The notes: generated by a model from the letters alone, not told the origin. 64,000 bases of DNA from Chryseobacterium nakagawai (GCF_900637665.1 NZ_LR134386.1:3526501-3590500); one strand, 5' to 3'; shown: positions 44,927 to 53,709, counted from the first letter of the stretch. Translations and numbers: made by a program.

Positions 44927-46384
44927 TTACATCTTGCGCCCTTTGGATCTGACGGGTTTCTTCTGCTGGGCTTCCTGTTGCTTGTTGGCAGGCTGTTGCT
45001 GTTTGGAATCTAAAGGCTCTTTGAGATTCTTGGTGGCTTCATTCGTCTTGCCATCGGAATTGACCGCTTTCTGTGTCTTATGGTCTTCTGATGTTTGGGC
45101 TTTTTCTTTCAATTTGTTGGGGTTGGTAAAAGAAAAATCCGTTTTAGATGTTTCCTTGTTGAAGGTGATGTAGCCTTGGTAGGCTTTTCCTTTGCCGTCA
45201 ACAAGTCCGTCAACATACACCGTCTGCCCTGCTTTGAATTTATCATACTGTGCATCATCCAGTTCTTTTCCACGGAATACTCTCGGGGCTTCCCCACCTT
45301 TGGATTGATTTTGCAAGGTAGATTGACTCTGCTGTTGCGTTTGCTGCTGGTTCTGGTTGTTGTTGAAAATGAATTCAACATAGCGTTTGTCAGCGTTGAA
45401 CTGTACAGTAGCATCAAACAGTTCTCCTTTTTTGGAGGTCATTCCTTCCAGATAAAGTGGCTTACCTTCGAGTAAGGTCTGCTTCTGGTGATCATCCAGC
45501 TTGATGCCCTTGATCTCATCCGGGATCTTCATATACTCTGCCCTGTACGCAACCAATTCATTGGTCAGTCGGTCACGGCTGATGACTGATGGGATGATCT
45601 CATCGGTCTTGGGGTTGACCAGATCGACGACCCTTCCCATATTGCCACTTTCTTTAAGGTTTTTCTTGTCTTCGTCAGTGAACTCGTGACCGAGGAACTT
45701 AAGATTGTAGTTAGGCTCTTTGCGAATGCCGTGCAGATTCACGGCAACCTCTCCGTTGTCTGCGGTCTGGAGTGATAGACGGACATCCATCTTGCTGACC
45801 GCTGTTCCCAGATTGATGGTGATAGGAATTAAGGTATTGGTTTTAAATCCCCGGAGCAGAGGATCCATGGCATTCATTTTTTCAAGCTTTTCACGATTGA
45901 GCCCGAATTTTTCCATCGTCTTCCAGTCGATCTGTTCCGGCTGGAAACGGTATTCCTGATTGTCTGTGTTGTTTTCCATTGTATTCTGATTTTTTAATGG
46001 GTTTGTATTTTTTAATTGTATTGCATATTCTTTCAGCTTTTCCTTTTCTTCAGGGGATGCCTGATCAACATATTGCTGAAGGTCTTTCGCGGTATGGACC
46101 GCATCATATTCCGAGACCTTGAAGAAATTGAAATGCGAAGGGTTTTTAAGCTGCCGGTAGAAATTAGAAAAGAAGTTGGAGAACAGGTCGCCGTGCTTGT
46201 CAACCCGGATCAATTGGTCATTGTCTTTTTTATCTTCCGGAGGGAACTTTTGCAGGTTTCCTTCCTTGTCTATGCCTTTGACCATCTCGACCGCATTGGT
46301 GTTGATGTTCAGGACAAGCAAAGTGTCAGATACCGACTCGATCTTATTCGTTTCATTGGTTGCATTCTGTACCTTCTCTTCCAT
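44927..46384 (-). CDS. DUF3945-family conjugative-element protein
   Basis: Protein of 485 aa. A polar N-terminus is followed by DUF3945-type repeats: a first unit with FQPEQIDWKTMEKFGL and several K-G-I/L-x-L-D-x-x-Q-x-x-x-L-x-x-G-K/Q-x-x-Y-x-E/D-G motifs (GIKLDDHQKQTLLEGKPLYL; ELDDAQYDKFKAGQTVYVDG). The low-complexity tail is rich in Q, K and basic residues. It always seems to accompany topB in such elements, as here (57-bp gap). Probably a DNA-binding or scaffolding protein. Function not established. Confidence 0.8.
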   Translation of the reverse strand: MEEKVQNATNETNKIESVSDTLLVLNINTNAVEMVKGIDKEGNLQKFPPEDKKDNDQLIRVDKHGDLFSNFFSNFYRQLKNPSHFNFFKVSEYDAVHTAKDLQQYVDQASPEEKEKLKEYAIQLKNTNPLKNQNTMENNTDNQEYRFQPEQIDWKTMEKFGLNREKLEKMNAMDPLLRGFKTNTLIPITINLGTAVSKMDVRLSLQTADNGEVAVNLHGIRKEPNYNLKFLGHEFTDEDKKNLKESGNMGRVVDLVNPKTDEIIPSVISRDRLTNELVAYRAEYMKIPDEIKGIKLDDHQKQTLLEGKPLYLEGMTSKKGELFDATVQFNADKRYVEFIFNNNQNQQQTQQQSQSTLQNQSKGGEAPRVFRGKELDDAQYDKFKAGQTVYVDGLVDGKGKAYQGYITFNKETSKTDFSFTNPNKLKEKAQTSEDHKTQKAVNSDGKTNEATKNLKEPLDSKQQQPANKQQEAQQKKPVRSKGRKM

Positions 46385-46479
46385 AGCAGATATTTTGTGC
46401 GATGAAGATAGAGGGATGGGTGGTGATTGTTTTGATTTGGAACTGTGTCTACTTTTTTGGCAGCTTCTGTCCTACTTCA

Positions 46480-46761
46480 TTATGTACTTAAACATTCTCT
46501 GATGAGCTGATGGACATCGGACAGCTTGTAATAAAGCTTTCCACTAATGGTGTAGTATGGCAGCTTCTTGTCAGTGCGGTAGCGTTGCAGGGATCTTGAA
46601 CTGATCTTTAAGAGTTGTAATACGTCCTGATTGTCCAACAGTACCTCGCCGTCGATCTCTATGAATCTGGACTGGTTAGATGACACTTGTTCTTTAAGGA
46701 TGTCAAATCGTTCCATGATTCTTTCCATCCATGCTATAAATTCTGTTCTTTCGGTATTCAT
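46480..46761 (-). CDS. Excisionase-like helix-turn-helix protein
   Basis: Protein of 93 aa with MerR-like winged HTH: LDNQDVLQLLKISSRSLQR (about 42-60), then YRTDKKLPYYTISGKLYY and an end helix LSDVHQLIRECLS. This is the Bacteroidota 'helix-turn-helix domain-containing' protein that in conjugative transposons acts in excision or its control. It precedes the DUF3945 gene by about 95 bp. No integrase is next to it. Confidence 0.8.
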   Translation of the reverse strand: MNTERTEFIAWMERIMERFDILKEQVSSNQSRFIEIDGEVLLDNQDVLQLLKISSRSLQRYRTDKKLPYYTISGKLYYKLSDVHQLIRECLST

Positions 46762-46853
46762 AACGGTGATTTTTGATGTTAATAATGATTTGAACAGTTG
46801 ATCAACTTTTAATAGGGTAAAGTTGGAAATTGAACATCACATAAAATCACTAC

Positions 46854-46873
46854 CTTTTCGTAGTACCGAAAAG
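46854..46873. repeat. Palindrome upstream of the excisionase-like gene
   Basis: CTTTTCG-TAGTAC-CGAAAAG is a perfect 7-bp dyad about 95 bp upstream of the HTH gene start, in an otherwise AT-rich 270-bp gap. It may be an operator. There is no T-run for a terminator on the plus strand. Confidence 0.45.
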
Positions 46874-47031
46874 ATTTATTGTATTTATATTTTAGAATAA
46901 ATATCTTAATCGGTTTTATCGTCGTACTGAATATCGTATGATATAAAGTAAAAAGGTTCTTTTATAAGGTATGGTTTTTGTCTTTATATTGGTTTATCAG
47001 ATCATATTGAAATCGGTATAAAATAAAAATA

Positions 47032-47232
47032 ATGTTGAAAAAAGGAGATAAGGTCAAATGGAAATTTCGTTATGGAGAGACCCATGGAATCATCACAACA
47101 ATTCATACCAGCGATTTTATTTTTATAAACAGGCAGAGAAGAGCTTCTCAAGACAGCCCGCAATATGAGGTGATGAGCGAAAAGACCGGTAAAAGTGCTG
47201 TCCACAAAGCTTCAGCTTTAAAGAAAATATAA
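47032..47232 (+). CDS. DUF2945 (HVA1/TUDOR-like) small protein
   Basis: Protein of 66 aa. KKGDKVKWKFRYGETHGIIT and the C-terminal KTGKSAVHKASALKKI are the DUF2945 pattern, a small beta-barrel (TUDOR-like). The function is not established. It begins a plus-strand group with exonuclease III (15-bp gap) just right of the element core. Confidence 0.85.
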   Translation: MLKKGDKVKWKFRYGETHGIITTIHTSDFIFINRQRRASQDSPQYEVMSEKTGKSAVHKASALKKI

Positions 47233-47247
47233 ACGTAAGTCGTAACG

Positions 47248-48024
47248 ATGAAAATAGCAACATACAATGTGAACGGCATCAACAGTCGCCTGCCTGTCCT
47301 CCTTAAGTGGCTGAAAAATGCAAAGCCAGATATCGTATGCCTTCAGGAATTGAAGGCGCCGCAGGAAAAATTCCCTATTGCTGAAATTAACCAAGCCGGC
47401 TATCAGGCGATATGGCATGGACAAAAGCAATGGAATGGAATAGCAATCCTATCTAGAGGTTTTGACATGACAGAAGTCCAGCGTTCACTGCCTGGTAATG
47501 CAGATGATATTCAAAGCCGCTATCTTGAAGTGATTATTGACCAGATCGTGATCTGCTGTCTCTACTTACCGAATGGAAATCCTTTTCCAGGGCCAAATTT
47601 TGAATACAAAATGGAATGGATCAAGCGTCTAAAAAAAAGAACAAAACAATTTATCGATATGAATCTGCCTGCCATATTGATAGGCGATTTTAATATTATT
47701 CCGACTGAAAAAGATGTTTATAAACCTGAAAGATGGAAAGATGATGCACTTTTTCAACCAGAAGTCAGACAAGTTTACAGCCAGTTTCTGAAAAATGGAT
47801 GGACAGATTCTATCCGTACCTTATTTCAAGATGAAACGATCTATACATTTTGGGACTATCTATACAAAGCGTACGACAGAAATGCGGGAATCAGATTAGA
47901 CCATATTTTATTAAGCCCATATTTGAAATCAAGCCTGCTCAGAGGGGGTATCGACAAGGAAGTCCGCGGCTGGGAAAAAAGCAGTGACCATGCACCTGTC
48001 TGGATCGAACTCGACAGAACATAA
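47248..48024 (+). CDS. xth: Exodeoxyribonuclease III / AP endonuclease
   Basis: Protein of 258 aa. The EEP fold has the motifs NVNGINSRL (7-15), CLQELKAP (metal Glu), YLPNG, GDFNIIPTEKDVY and a C-terminal SSDHAPVWIEL (catalytic Asp-His). Length is normal for XthA. It incises at abasic sites in base-excision repair. The neighbouring repair genes (AlkB, LexA-like, polymerases) fit a DNA-damage role. Confidence 0.92.
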   Translation: MKIATYNVNGINSRLPVLLKWLKNAKPDIVCLQELKAPQEKFPIAEINQAGYQAIWHGQKQWNGIAILSRGFDMTEVQRSLPGNADDIQSRYLEVIIDQIVICCLYLPNGNPFPGPNFEYKMEWIKRLKKRTKQFIDMNLPAILIGDFNIIPTEKDVYKPERWKDDALFQPEVRQVYSQFLKNGWTDSIRTLFQDETIYTFWDYLYKAYDRNAGIRLDHILLSPYLKSSLLRGGIDKEVRGWEKSSDHAPVWIELDRT

Positions 48025-48043
48025 TTATTTTTAAATTTGTTAA

Positions 48044-48247
48044 ATGGAAAAAGTAGATTTTTTGATACTAAAGTACTTGTCACAAGGTCTGAAGATCGGT
48101 GATATACCGAAACAACTTGAGGACGACGAATCGATCATTACAAGTAAGAGCAGCATTGAGAAAAGACTTACAATTATAAAAAAGCTATGCGGTGCGAAAA
48201 CGCCTTTCCACCTTGCCGTTATTGCCAAAGAGAGAAAACTGATTTAG
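48044..48247 (+). CDS. Small LuxR-type HTH protein
   Basis: Protein of 67 aa without a receiver domain. LILKYLSQGLKIGDIPKQL and SIEKRLTIIKKLCGAK are LuxR-like helices: the 'L-x-x-G-x-x-x-x-x-I-A/P-x-x-L' pattern of the DNA-binding domain. It may be a stand-alone regulator or an orphan remnant. It follows xth by 19 bp and converges on the XseA-like gene. Confidence 0.6.
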   Translation: MEKVDFLILKYLSQGLKIGDIPKQLEDDESIITSKSSIEKRLTIIKKLCGAKTPFHLAVIAKERKLI

Positions 48248-48273
48248 TACCGTGTCTCGGTTCAAAATGTTAT

Positions 48274-49617
48274 TTAAACCAGTTTTGCTAAGAAAAAGCC
48301 AATGATCAATGCTATAAGAAAAACTATAATAATCTTCCCATAATTAGTTTTATTTCTGTGCACTTCCTGATTCAGCCTTACATTATCATGCCTTACATTT
48401 TCTAAAAGAATTCTTAATGAAGCAGTCTCTTCATTGATGGCGGACTGGACATTCTTTTCGTGCAGAGCGGCGATCTCCTTTTTGTAGCTTTCCATTTCAG
48501 CCTGGCGCTGTTTCTGCTGCTCCTGGAAATTCTTCTGAAGATCTTCCAACTGTTTACCAGATGATAACTGAAGTTTCTGAAATTCCTCGTTTCTGATTTT
48601 CAGTTGGTCTGTAAAGGTTTTGTTATGGTTCTCTACTTGCTCTTTATATATTTTCTGGGCTTCGGTGAACTCTTCATTTTTCTTCTTCAGCTGTTTTTCC
48701 AAAGTTTCTACCTGCTCCGAAAACTGCTTGGTGACATCTTTTTTCACCTCATCGATTAGGAGGGCTCTTGAATTGGATCTTTCGTGGGATAGCTTCTCTG
48801 CAATGGCATGCAATCCAGCACCGTAATCGTGGGGTAAATGAAAACGCTTGTCGGCCAGCTTATCCAATAAGGTCTCATCGACCGTATGACCGATAGCCGT
48901 GACAGTAACCGGTTTCATTGTGATGAATAATTCGGATAAGTTCAGGTCATTAAAAGTTTCCATACTTTGCCTGTCACCTCCTCCCCTGACCAAGGCAACA
49001 ATGTCATAATCCAAAGCTGAAATTTCCTTCAGTTTGGAAATGATCGCCGTGGAGGAAGTGATATTGCAGCTGTGATCTGAAATATCAAAATATTTTAGGG
49101 AAACATCCAATCCTTCAAAAAAATCCTTCTGGACAATGGCGTTGTTCCCATAGATGTTAGCGACCCTGACTTTTTCATCTTTGAGCATCTTATCCCTGAT
49201 CAGGGTCTCAAGGTCTTTTGATCCTGTCTCCAGTTTTTTCTGGATCAGCCCATACCTTTCCAGTTCTTCTTCGGAGATGGATCTCTCTTCCTGCTGAACG
49301 ATCTCATCAACCACAAAACGCAGTTCAATCGAAGAATTTTTAATGCTTTTCTCAATAAAGCCTCTGAGTGTGTAGACCTCATTATTGGTGATCTTGCTCC
49401 TGAGCAATGAAGAAATACGAATCCCTATCGAAGTGTGATCACCTTCTGAGAACAGAAGGTCATAATAATAGTTTCCATATGATCTACCACCACCAAAAGC
49501 ATATCTGCCTTTAAGATAGATCAGATTGACCGTGGCATTGAGCTTCAGGGCATTGCTGAAGATCCCAATAACTGAGGCTGGTGAATAGACCGGATATGTG
49601 ACATCTTGATCGTCCAT
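48274..49617 (-). CDS. XseA-like protein with coiled coil and C-terminal membrane anchor
   Basis: Protein of 447 aa. N-terminal OB-fold-like region (about 5-110), then the exonuclease VII large-subunit core with VALVRGGGDRQSMETFND and TAIGHTVDETLLDKLAD. The usual GHETD motif reads GHTVD, so the Glu has changed. The C-terminal third is a long coiled coil (about 285-425) that ends in a hydrophobic helix (GKIIIVFLIALIIGFFLAKL). A membrane anchor is not normal for XseA, and no xseB gene is seen. Activity is therefore uncertain. Confidence 0.75.
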   Translation of the reverse strand: MDDQDVTYPVYSPASVIGIFSNALKLNATVNLIYLKGRYAFGGGRSYGNYYYDLLFSEGDHTSIGIRISSLLRSKITNNEVYTLRGFIEKSIKNSSIELRFVVDEIVQQEERSISEEELERYGLIQKKLETGSKDLETLIRDKMLKDEKVRVANIYGNNAIVQKDFFEGLDVSLKYFDISDHSCNITSSTAIISKLKEISALDYDIVALVRGGGDRQSMETFNDLNLSELFITMKPVTVTAIGHTVDETLLDKLADKRFHLPHDYGAGLHAIAEKLSHERSNSRALLIDEVKKDVTKQFSEQVETLEKQLKKKNEEFTEAQKIYKEQVENHNKTFTDQLKIRNEEFQKLQLSSGKQLEDLQKNFQEQQKQRQAEMESYKKEIAALHEKNVQSAINEETASLRILLENVRHDNVRLNQEVHRNKTNYGKIIIVFLIALIIGFFLAKLV

Positions 49618-50038
49618 GTGATTGACTGTCGTTTTAAAAAAGCTTGAGAAGCAAAGGTATTGCTAATTGAACTTAAATAAAATAGCCGTGTTTACATATC
49701 CTGAAAAGGTGAGCTTTTAAATTGAATGCAACAATTACCTATACTTTAAAAGAATATAGAAAGTATGTCGTTTTCTAACTTTTGGCTTCAACCATTACAA
49801 AATTTCAGTTGCTATAGAAATAAAAAAATCCCCAAATAATATGGGGATAAAAACTAATAACCATGAAAACCTTTTTACAAGTATTTCCTTTGCAAAATTA
49901 TGTAAACTAAATACATTTTAAAATCTTCATTGGTGTTAATTGTATTTTAAAAAAGACCTGATTATCTTAATGTTTCCTAAAAAGAATGAAATTATTTTAC
50001 AGTCGAACATCAAGGTCTGATCCTTTGGAATGAAAAAA
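49618..50038. other. Intergenic region with a hairpin and a short leader-like frame
   Basis: No gene of normal size. ATCCCC-AAATAATAT-GGGGAT (49828-49848) is a perfect 6-bp hairpin. It is followed by ATGAAAACC... encoding 15 codons (49863 on), too short to call as a gene. The context is typical of terminator-plus-leader sequences in Chryseobacterium-like genomes. Nothing else was recognised. Confidence 0.4.
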
Positions 50039-50716
50039 CTAAATAAGTTTTAATAATTCCTCAGCCACTTTTTCAGATGAGGCAGGATTTTGTCCTGTGA
50101 TCAGTCTTCCGTCAACCACAGCGTAAGGAGCCCAATTTTCAACTTTACTGTATGATCCGCCATTCTGTTTCAGCATATCTTCAACGAGGAACGGAACAAC
50201 ATCAGTTAACTGTACTGCCTCTTCCTCAGTATTGGTGAATCCGGTAACATTTTTATCCTTTACCAGATACTCACCATCTATTTTCACATCCTTCAGAACT
50301 CCTGGTGCGTGGCAAACGAATGCTACAGGCTTATCATTGCTGTAAAAATCAACAATTAATTCCTGAGAAACCTTGTCTTCCGCCAGATCCCATAAAGGAC
50401 CGTGACCACCAGGATAGAATACCGCATCAAAGTCTTTACTTTTGACTTCGGATAATTTGTGGGTGTTTTTTAATTTGTCCTTTAATACCTGATCATCATC
50501 CATTCTGCGTGTAGCATAAGTCTGAGCTGTAGGATCTTCACTCTTCGGATCAATTGGAGGCTGACCACCCTTTGGAGATGCCAATGTAATTTCAACCCCT
50601 TTATCAGATAATGCATAATATGGCGCTGCTAGCTCTTCCGTCCAAAATCCCGTCTTTTGACCTGTATTTCCTAATTCATCGTGACTCGTAAGCACGAATA
50701 AAACTTTTTTGCTCAT
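50039..50716 (-). CDS. DJ-1/PfpI-family (Hsp31-like) protein
   Basis: Protein of 225 aa. The type-1 glutamine amidotransferase-like fold has YPGGHGPLWDLA (about 120-131) and the nucleophile elbow AFVCHAPGVLKDV (Cys near 150). HchA/YhbO-type relatives are glyoxalases or deglycases and stress chaperones. It stands alone. A CRP-type palindrome lies about 80 bp upstream of its start. Confidence 0.9.
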   Translation of the reverse strand: MSKKVLFVLTSHDELGNTGQKTGFWTEELAAPYYALSDKGVEITLASPKGGQPPIDPKSEDPTAQTYATRRMDDDQVLKDKLKNTHKLSEVKSKDFDAVFYPGGHGPLWDLAEDKVSQELIVDFYSNDKPVAFVCHAPGVLKDVKIDGEYLVKDKNVTGFTNTEEEAVQLTDVVPFLVEDMLKQNGGSYSKVENWAPYAVVDGRLITGQNPASSEKVAEELLKLI

Positions 50717-50757
50717 TGTTATATCTGTTTAATTGATTACTACAAAGTTGGAATTTA

Positions 50758-50811
50758 CCTGTGTTTTTGACACAGGATCAACGTCACTTTTTTCATGTGA
50801 TCCTGATCACA
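50758..50811. promoter_or_regulatory. Two palindromes upstream of the DJ-1-like gene, one CRP/FNR-like
   Basis: CCTGTGT-TTTTG-ACACAGG is a perfect 7-bp dyad (50758-50776). TGTGATCCTGATCACA (50796-50811) matches the CRP/FNR-type consensus TGTGA-N6-TCACA. They lie 42-95 bp upstream of the minus-strand start at 50716. A Crp/Fnr-family regulator is plausible. No such gene is in the window. Confidence 0.55.
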
Positions 50812-50849
50812 CATTTTGCGAATCATACCAATGAAAATTATTTTATGTG

Positions 50850-51062
50850 TCATAGAGTTCCCTTATTCTGGAAGACGCTAAGACCTTCGATCTTGTTATT
50901 GATGGTCTTATATACGATCTCGACTGAAAAACTTGACAGTTCATACAATACAAACTTTAGTCCATCCTTAGAGGTTTCACTGATGACCCTTCCTTCGGCC
51001 AAGGCCAATTCGTATTGAGATCGCATGGGCAGATTTTTAAAATCGTAGTAAGAAATAGACAT
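50850..51062 (-). CDS. Small conserved-looking protein of the SOS group, unknown function
   Basis: Protein of 70 aa (SYYDFKNLPMRSQYELALAE near the start, charged and alpha/beta). It follows the AlkB gene by 26 bp on the same strand. No motif is recognised. The opposite strand also has an open frame here (50761-51018), judged a shadow because this one has the repair-operon neighbours. Confidence 0.6.
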   Translation of the reverse strand: MSISYYDFKNLPMRSQYELALAEGRVISETSKDGLKFVLYELSSFSVEIVYKTINNKIEGLSVFQNKGTL

Positions 51063-51088
51063 AACTAGTATTTTATTTTTTTTTGATA

Positions 51089-51700
51089 TTATAGTTCATT
51101 GATCAATCGGAAGGTCAAATTAATTCGTTCCTTCATGGGTATTGTAGATTTAGCGATCCGGTGTTCCCAGTTTTCCTGAAGGTCACCCTTCATAATGAGC
51201 AGTGAACCGTTTGGGAGTGGTAGGCTGTATTTGCTCTGATGATGGTCTTTTTTTCTGAAATCAAAGTTTCTGGTCTGCCCAAGGCTGATGGACGCAATAA
51301 CAGGACGCTTTCCATACCTGCTTTCCTTATCCCTGTGCCAGGCTACTGAATCATTGTTGTCCCGATAGAGATTTAATAGAACCCCATTGAACCTATAACC
51401 GAATTCTTTTTCAATTCTTTCTTTTAATGCCAGCAACTCCGAAGTCCAGGGATTGGTATCTGATGTATTATTATCAGCCGATTGGTAAGATTTTTTGTCA
51501 TCACCATACCAGGCGGTCAGTCGTGGTGTTATGACGGTCTTATCATACATCTTCTGAGTACGCTGTTCCCATGGTGCTGTTTGAAGCAGATGATCTTTTA
51601 ACCGATCTGCCTCTTCAGTGCTCAGGAAATTTTCTTTGTATTCCAAAAGATCTTTTGGAAATTCGTAAAATTCTTCTGTGTCAAATAAACTTAGCTGCAT
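51089..51700 (-). CDS. alkB: AlkB-family 2-oxoglutarate/Fe(II) dioxygenase
   Basis: Protein of 203 aa. The jelly-roll has VAWHRDKESRYGKRP (H-x-D iron ligands), ASISLGQTRNFDFRKK, SLLIMKGDLQENWEHRI (second His) and a final RINLTFR with the 2-oxoglutarate Arg, the AlkB pattern. It repairs alkylated bases by oxidative demethylation. It lies 21 bp after the LexA-like gene on the same strand, so it is probably damage-inducible. Confidence 0.9.
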   Translation of the reverse strand: MQLSLFDTEEFYEFPKDLLEYKENFLSTEEADRLKDHLLQTAPWEQRTQKMYDKTVITPRLTAWYGDDKKSYQSADNNTSDTNPWTSELLALKERIEKEFGYRFNGVLLNLYRDNNDSVAWHRDKESRYGKRPVIASISLGQTRNFDFRKKDHHQSKYSLPLPNGSLLIMKGDLQENWEHRIAKSTIPMKERINLTFRLINEL

Positions 51701-51721
51701 GGGAATATTGATTGATAAAAA

Positions 51722-52495
51722 TTATTTAATGGAAGAGACTTTGTCGTCCAATTCTTTGATACTGGTTTTAAGTTCCTGTAACACTGTATTGATATAGGTC
51801 TCGTTTGTCTTTCCCGGTTTATAATTTTCCGGAAGGATCCCACGCACATATTTCCATACCTCAAAAACATTTTCAAGAGGGATCTCGTAAGGCTCATAAA
51901 ATGTATTGTCAGCCGAGACAATAACTGACTTTTTCGTCTGCTTGACCAATGTCTTGTAGGTGATGCCTTCTGAAGTGACGAAAATATATTCCTTTCCAGG
52001 TTTCAGGTCGGTCAATTGTTCTATGTATTCGCCTATAATATAGGAACCGTCTGCAAAAGGAGGCATCGAATCACCATCCGCCAGAAAAGCCCTGTATTTT
52101 CCATTTTTCAAAAAGGGAAGTTTCATTCGGGAAAGCTTATCAATATAATCTGCATCACTGAAACCTTTCAGATAACCCATCGATGCTTTCTGTGGTACGA
52201 TCTCGATAAAATTCTCCCCTTCAGAATCTACGGTGATCGGCAATACCACCCTGTTCTCCGGTAGCTTCATCATATTGTCCACCGGGTATTTGCTGATATC
52301 CAAAGTCAGCAGCAGATCGATGCTCACATTGAAGAATTTGGAGATCCTGATCAGGATCTCGTAAGGTGCCTCTGAACGCCCGTCCTCGTATTTTGAATAC
52401 CGCACTCTACTCATCCCTAGACTTTCTGCGAAGCTCTGCTGGGATAAATTTTTCTTATGCCTTAGAAGCCTGATGTTTTCTGAAAATATTGACAT
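51722..52495 (-). CDS. LexA-like XRE-S24 repressor
   Basis: Start placed at the ATG giving MSIFSENIRLLRHKKNLSQ (257 aa), because an in-frame ATG 7 codons upstream overlaps the promoter. The N-terminal XRE helix-turn-helix (LSQQSFAESLGMSRVRYSKY) is followed by an S24 peptidase fold with the nucleophile Ser in ADGDSMPPFADGSYIIGEY and the Lys in TYKTLVKQ, as in LexA/CI-type repressors. RecA-stimulated self-cleavage would relieve repression. Two palindromes in the divergent promoter are its likely operators. Confidence 0.85.
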   Translation of the reverse strand: MSIFSENIRLLRHKKNLSQQSFAESLGMSRVRYSKYEDGRSEAPYEILIRISKFFNVSIDLLLTLDISKYPVDNMMKLPENRVVLPITVDSEGENFIEIVPQKASMGYLKGFSDADYIDKLSRMKLPFLKNGKYRAFLADGDSMPPFADGSYIIGEYIEQLTDLKPGKEYIFVTSEGITYKTLVKQTKKSVIVSADNTFYEPYEIPLENVFEVWKYVRGILPENYKPGKTNETYINTVLQELKTSIKELDDKVSSIK

Positions 52496-52496
52496 T

Positions 52497-52552
52497 GATA
52501 CAATTTGTATCCGCAAATATAATAAAAAAGATACATAATGTATCTAATTTTG
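52497..52552. promoter_or_regulatory. Divergent SOS-type promoter with two palindromic operators
   Basis: GATACAATTTGTATC (52497-52511) and GATACATAATGTATC (52530-52544) share GATACA..TGTATC and lie 33 bp (three helical turns) apart, centre to centre. Between and around them are -7 elements TATATTTG on the minus strand (52513-52520) and TAATTTTG on the plus strand (52545-52552). The latter is only 4 bp before the polymerase ATG, so the plus transcript would be nearly leaderless. Confidence 0.75.
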
Positions 52553-52556
52553 TCAA

Positions 52557-53699
52557 ATGGAAAGAGCAATTGCACATATGGATCTGGACACGTTCTTTGT
52601 CTCCTGTGAACGGCTGAAAAACTCCGAATTGGAGAAACAGCCGATAATCATTGGAGGTGGTGATCGTGGTGTGGTGGCATCTTGCTCATATGAGGTTCGG
52701 AAATTTGGAGTGCGCTCGGCGATGCCGATAAAAATGGCTTTGAGGTTATGTCCTGAAGCAAAAGTGATCAAGGGGGATATGGAACATTACTCCAATATGT
52801 CCCATTTGGTGACCGAGGTCATTCAGGAAAAAGTACCGGTGTTGGAGAAAGCCAGCATCGATGAATTTTATCTTGACCTTTCAGGAATGGACAAGTTCTT
52901 CGGCTGCTTTCAATGGACCAATGAGATTGTCGATGCGGTTACAAAAAATACCGGCTTGCCGATCAGCTTTGCTTTATCCACTAATAAGACAGTTTCCAAG
53001 ATCGGGACCGGTGAATCGAAGCCTACGGGAAGATTTGAAGTGAAAGAGGCCAATATCCAAAATTTTTTAAATCCGCTGTCCATCAAAAAGATTCCGATGG
53101 TCGGACCTGAAACATTCAACCTGTTTTCACGACTGGGTGTCAAGACCATAAAGACCCTTTCTGAAATGCCCATTGACGTACTACAAGAACTGGTCGGAAA
53201 GAATGGAATGGTACTTTGGAAGAAAGCCCATGGCATCGATGAAACCCCTGTAATCCCCTACTCTGAAAGAAAGTCGATCTCCACGGAGGATACATTTGCT
53301 CAGGATACGATCGATATACTGAAGATCAGAAGCATTCTATCGGGTATGGTGGAAAAACTGGCTTATCAGCTGAGGCAGGAAAAGTGGCTGACCTCAACCG
53401 TTTCCGTGAAGATCAGATATTCCAATTTCGATACGGAGACCAAACAATGCAGGATACCCTATACTTCTGCGGACCATACCCTTCTCAGATATGTCCTTGA
53501 ATTGTTCAAGAAGGTCTATACCAGAAGAATGAGGATCCGATTGATCGGTGTCAGATTTACCGGGCTGGTGCATGGGCTTCATCAAATGGATCTTTTCGAA
53601 GACACGGAAGAAATGATCTCCCTGTATCAGACAATGGATCATATCAAGAACAGGTTTGGAAGCTCAAGTGTAGGAAGGGCATCGGGTTTTTTAAAATAA
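52557..53699 (+). CDS. Y-family DNA polymerase (DinB/ImuB-like)
   Basis: Translesion polymerase of 380 aa. HMDLDTFFVSCERL (palm Asp), VVASCSYEVRKFGVRSAMP, SIDEFYLDLSGM (catalytic Asp-Glu), then LSTNKTVSKIGTG and little-finger region. It is a bit shorter than E. coli DinB and has no obvious C-terminal beta-clamp tail. It is paired with a DnaE-type polymerase 10 bp downstream, as in ImuB-DnaE2 cassettes, but no imuA is seen. Damage-induced via the operators just upstream. Confidence 0.88.
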   Translation: MERAIAHMDLDTFFVSCERLKNSELEKQPIIIGGGDRGVVASCSYEVRKFGVRSAMPIKMALRLCPEAKVIKGDMEHYSNMSHLVTEVIQEKVPVLEKASIDEFYLDLSGMDKFFGCFQWTNEIVDAVTKNTGLPISFALSTNKTVSKIGTGESKPTGRFEVKEANIQNFLNPLSIKKIPMVGPETFNLFSRLGVKTIKTLSEMPIDVLQELVGKNGMVLWKKAHGIDETPVIPYSERKSISTEDTFAQDTIDILKIRSILSGMVEKLAYQLRQEKWLTSTVSVKIRYSNFDTETKQCRIPYTSADHTLLRYVLELFKKVYTRRMRIRLIGVRFTGLVHGLHQMDLFEDTEEMISLYQTMDHIKNRFGSSSVGRASGFLK

Positions 53700-53709
53700 A
53701 TTTTTATTT

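Larger units (their letters stand above)
7049..46761. mobile_element. Bacteroidota conjugative/mobilisable element core carrying cargo (extent uncertain)
   Basis: Two backbone modules enclose cargo. The left one (7049-14952) has a TraA-like ParA, a DUF3408 protein, mobA, mobB, mobC and rteC. The right one (42502-46761) has topB, a DUF3945 protein and an excisionase-like HTH. Between them lie an uptake/peptidase locus and a defence island of lower GC. No tyrosine or serine integrase, mating-pore genes (TraE-TraQ type) or primase are visible, so the ends were not located. Genes beyond 46761 may also belong to it. It is either a partial ICE whose rest lies outside the window or a mobilisable derivative. 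Confidence 0.6.

Noticed and set aside
43269..45475. Plus-strand frames over topB and DUF3945
   Set aside because: Shadow frames of longer genes with clear domains.
49863..49910. 15-codon frame MKTFLQVFPLQNYVN
   Set aside because: Too short to support as a gene. It may be a leader peptide, but nothing downstream on the plus strand would be controlled.
50761..51018. Plus-strand 85-aa frame antisense to the 70-aa gene
   Set aside because: The minus-strand frame has operon neighbours (AlkB, repressor) and normal spacing. The plus frame starts inside palindromes.
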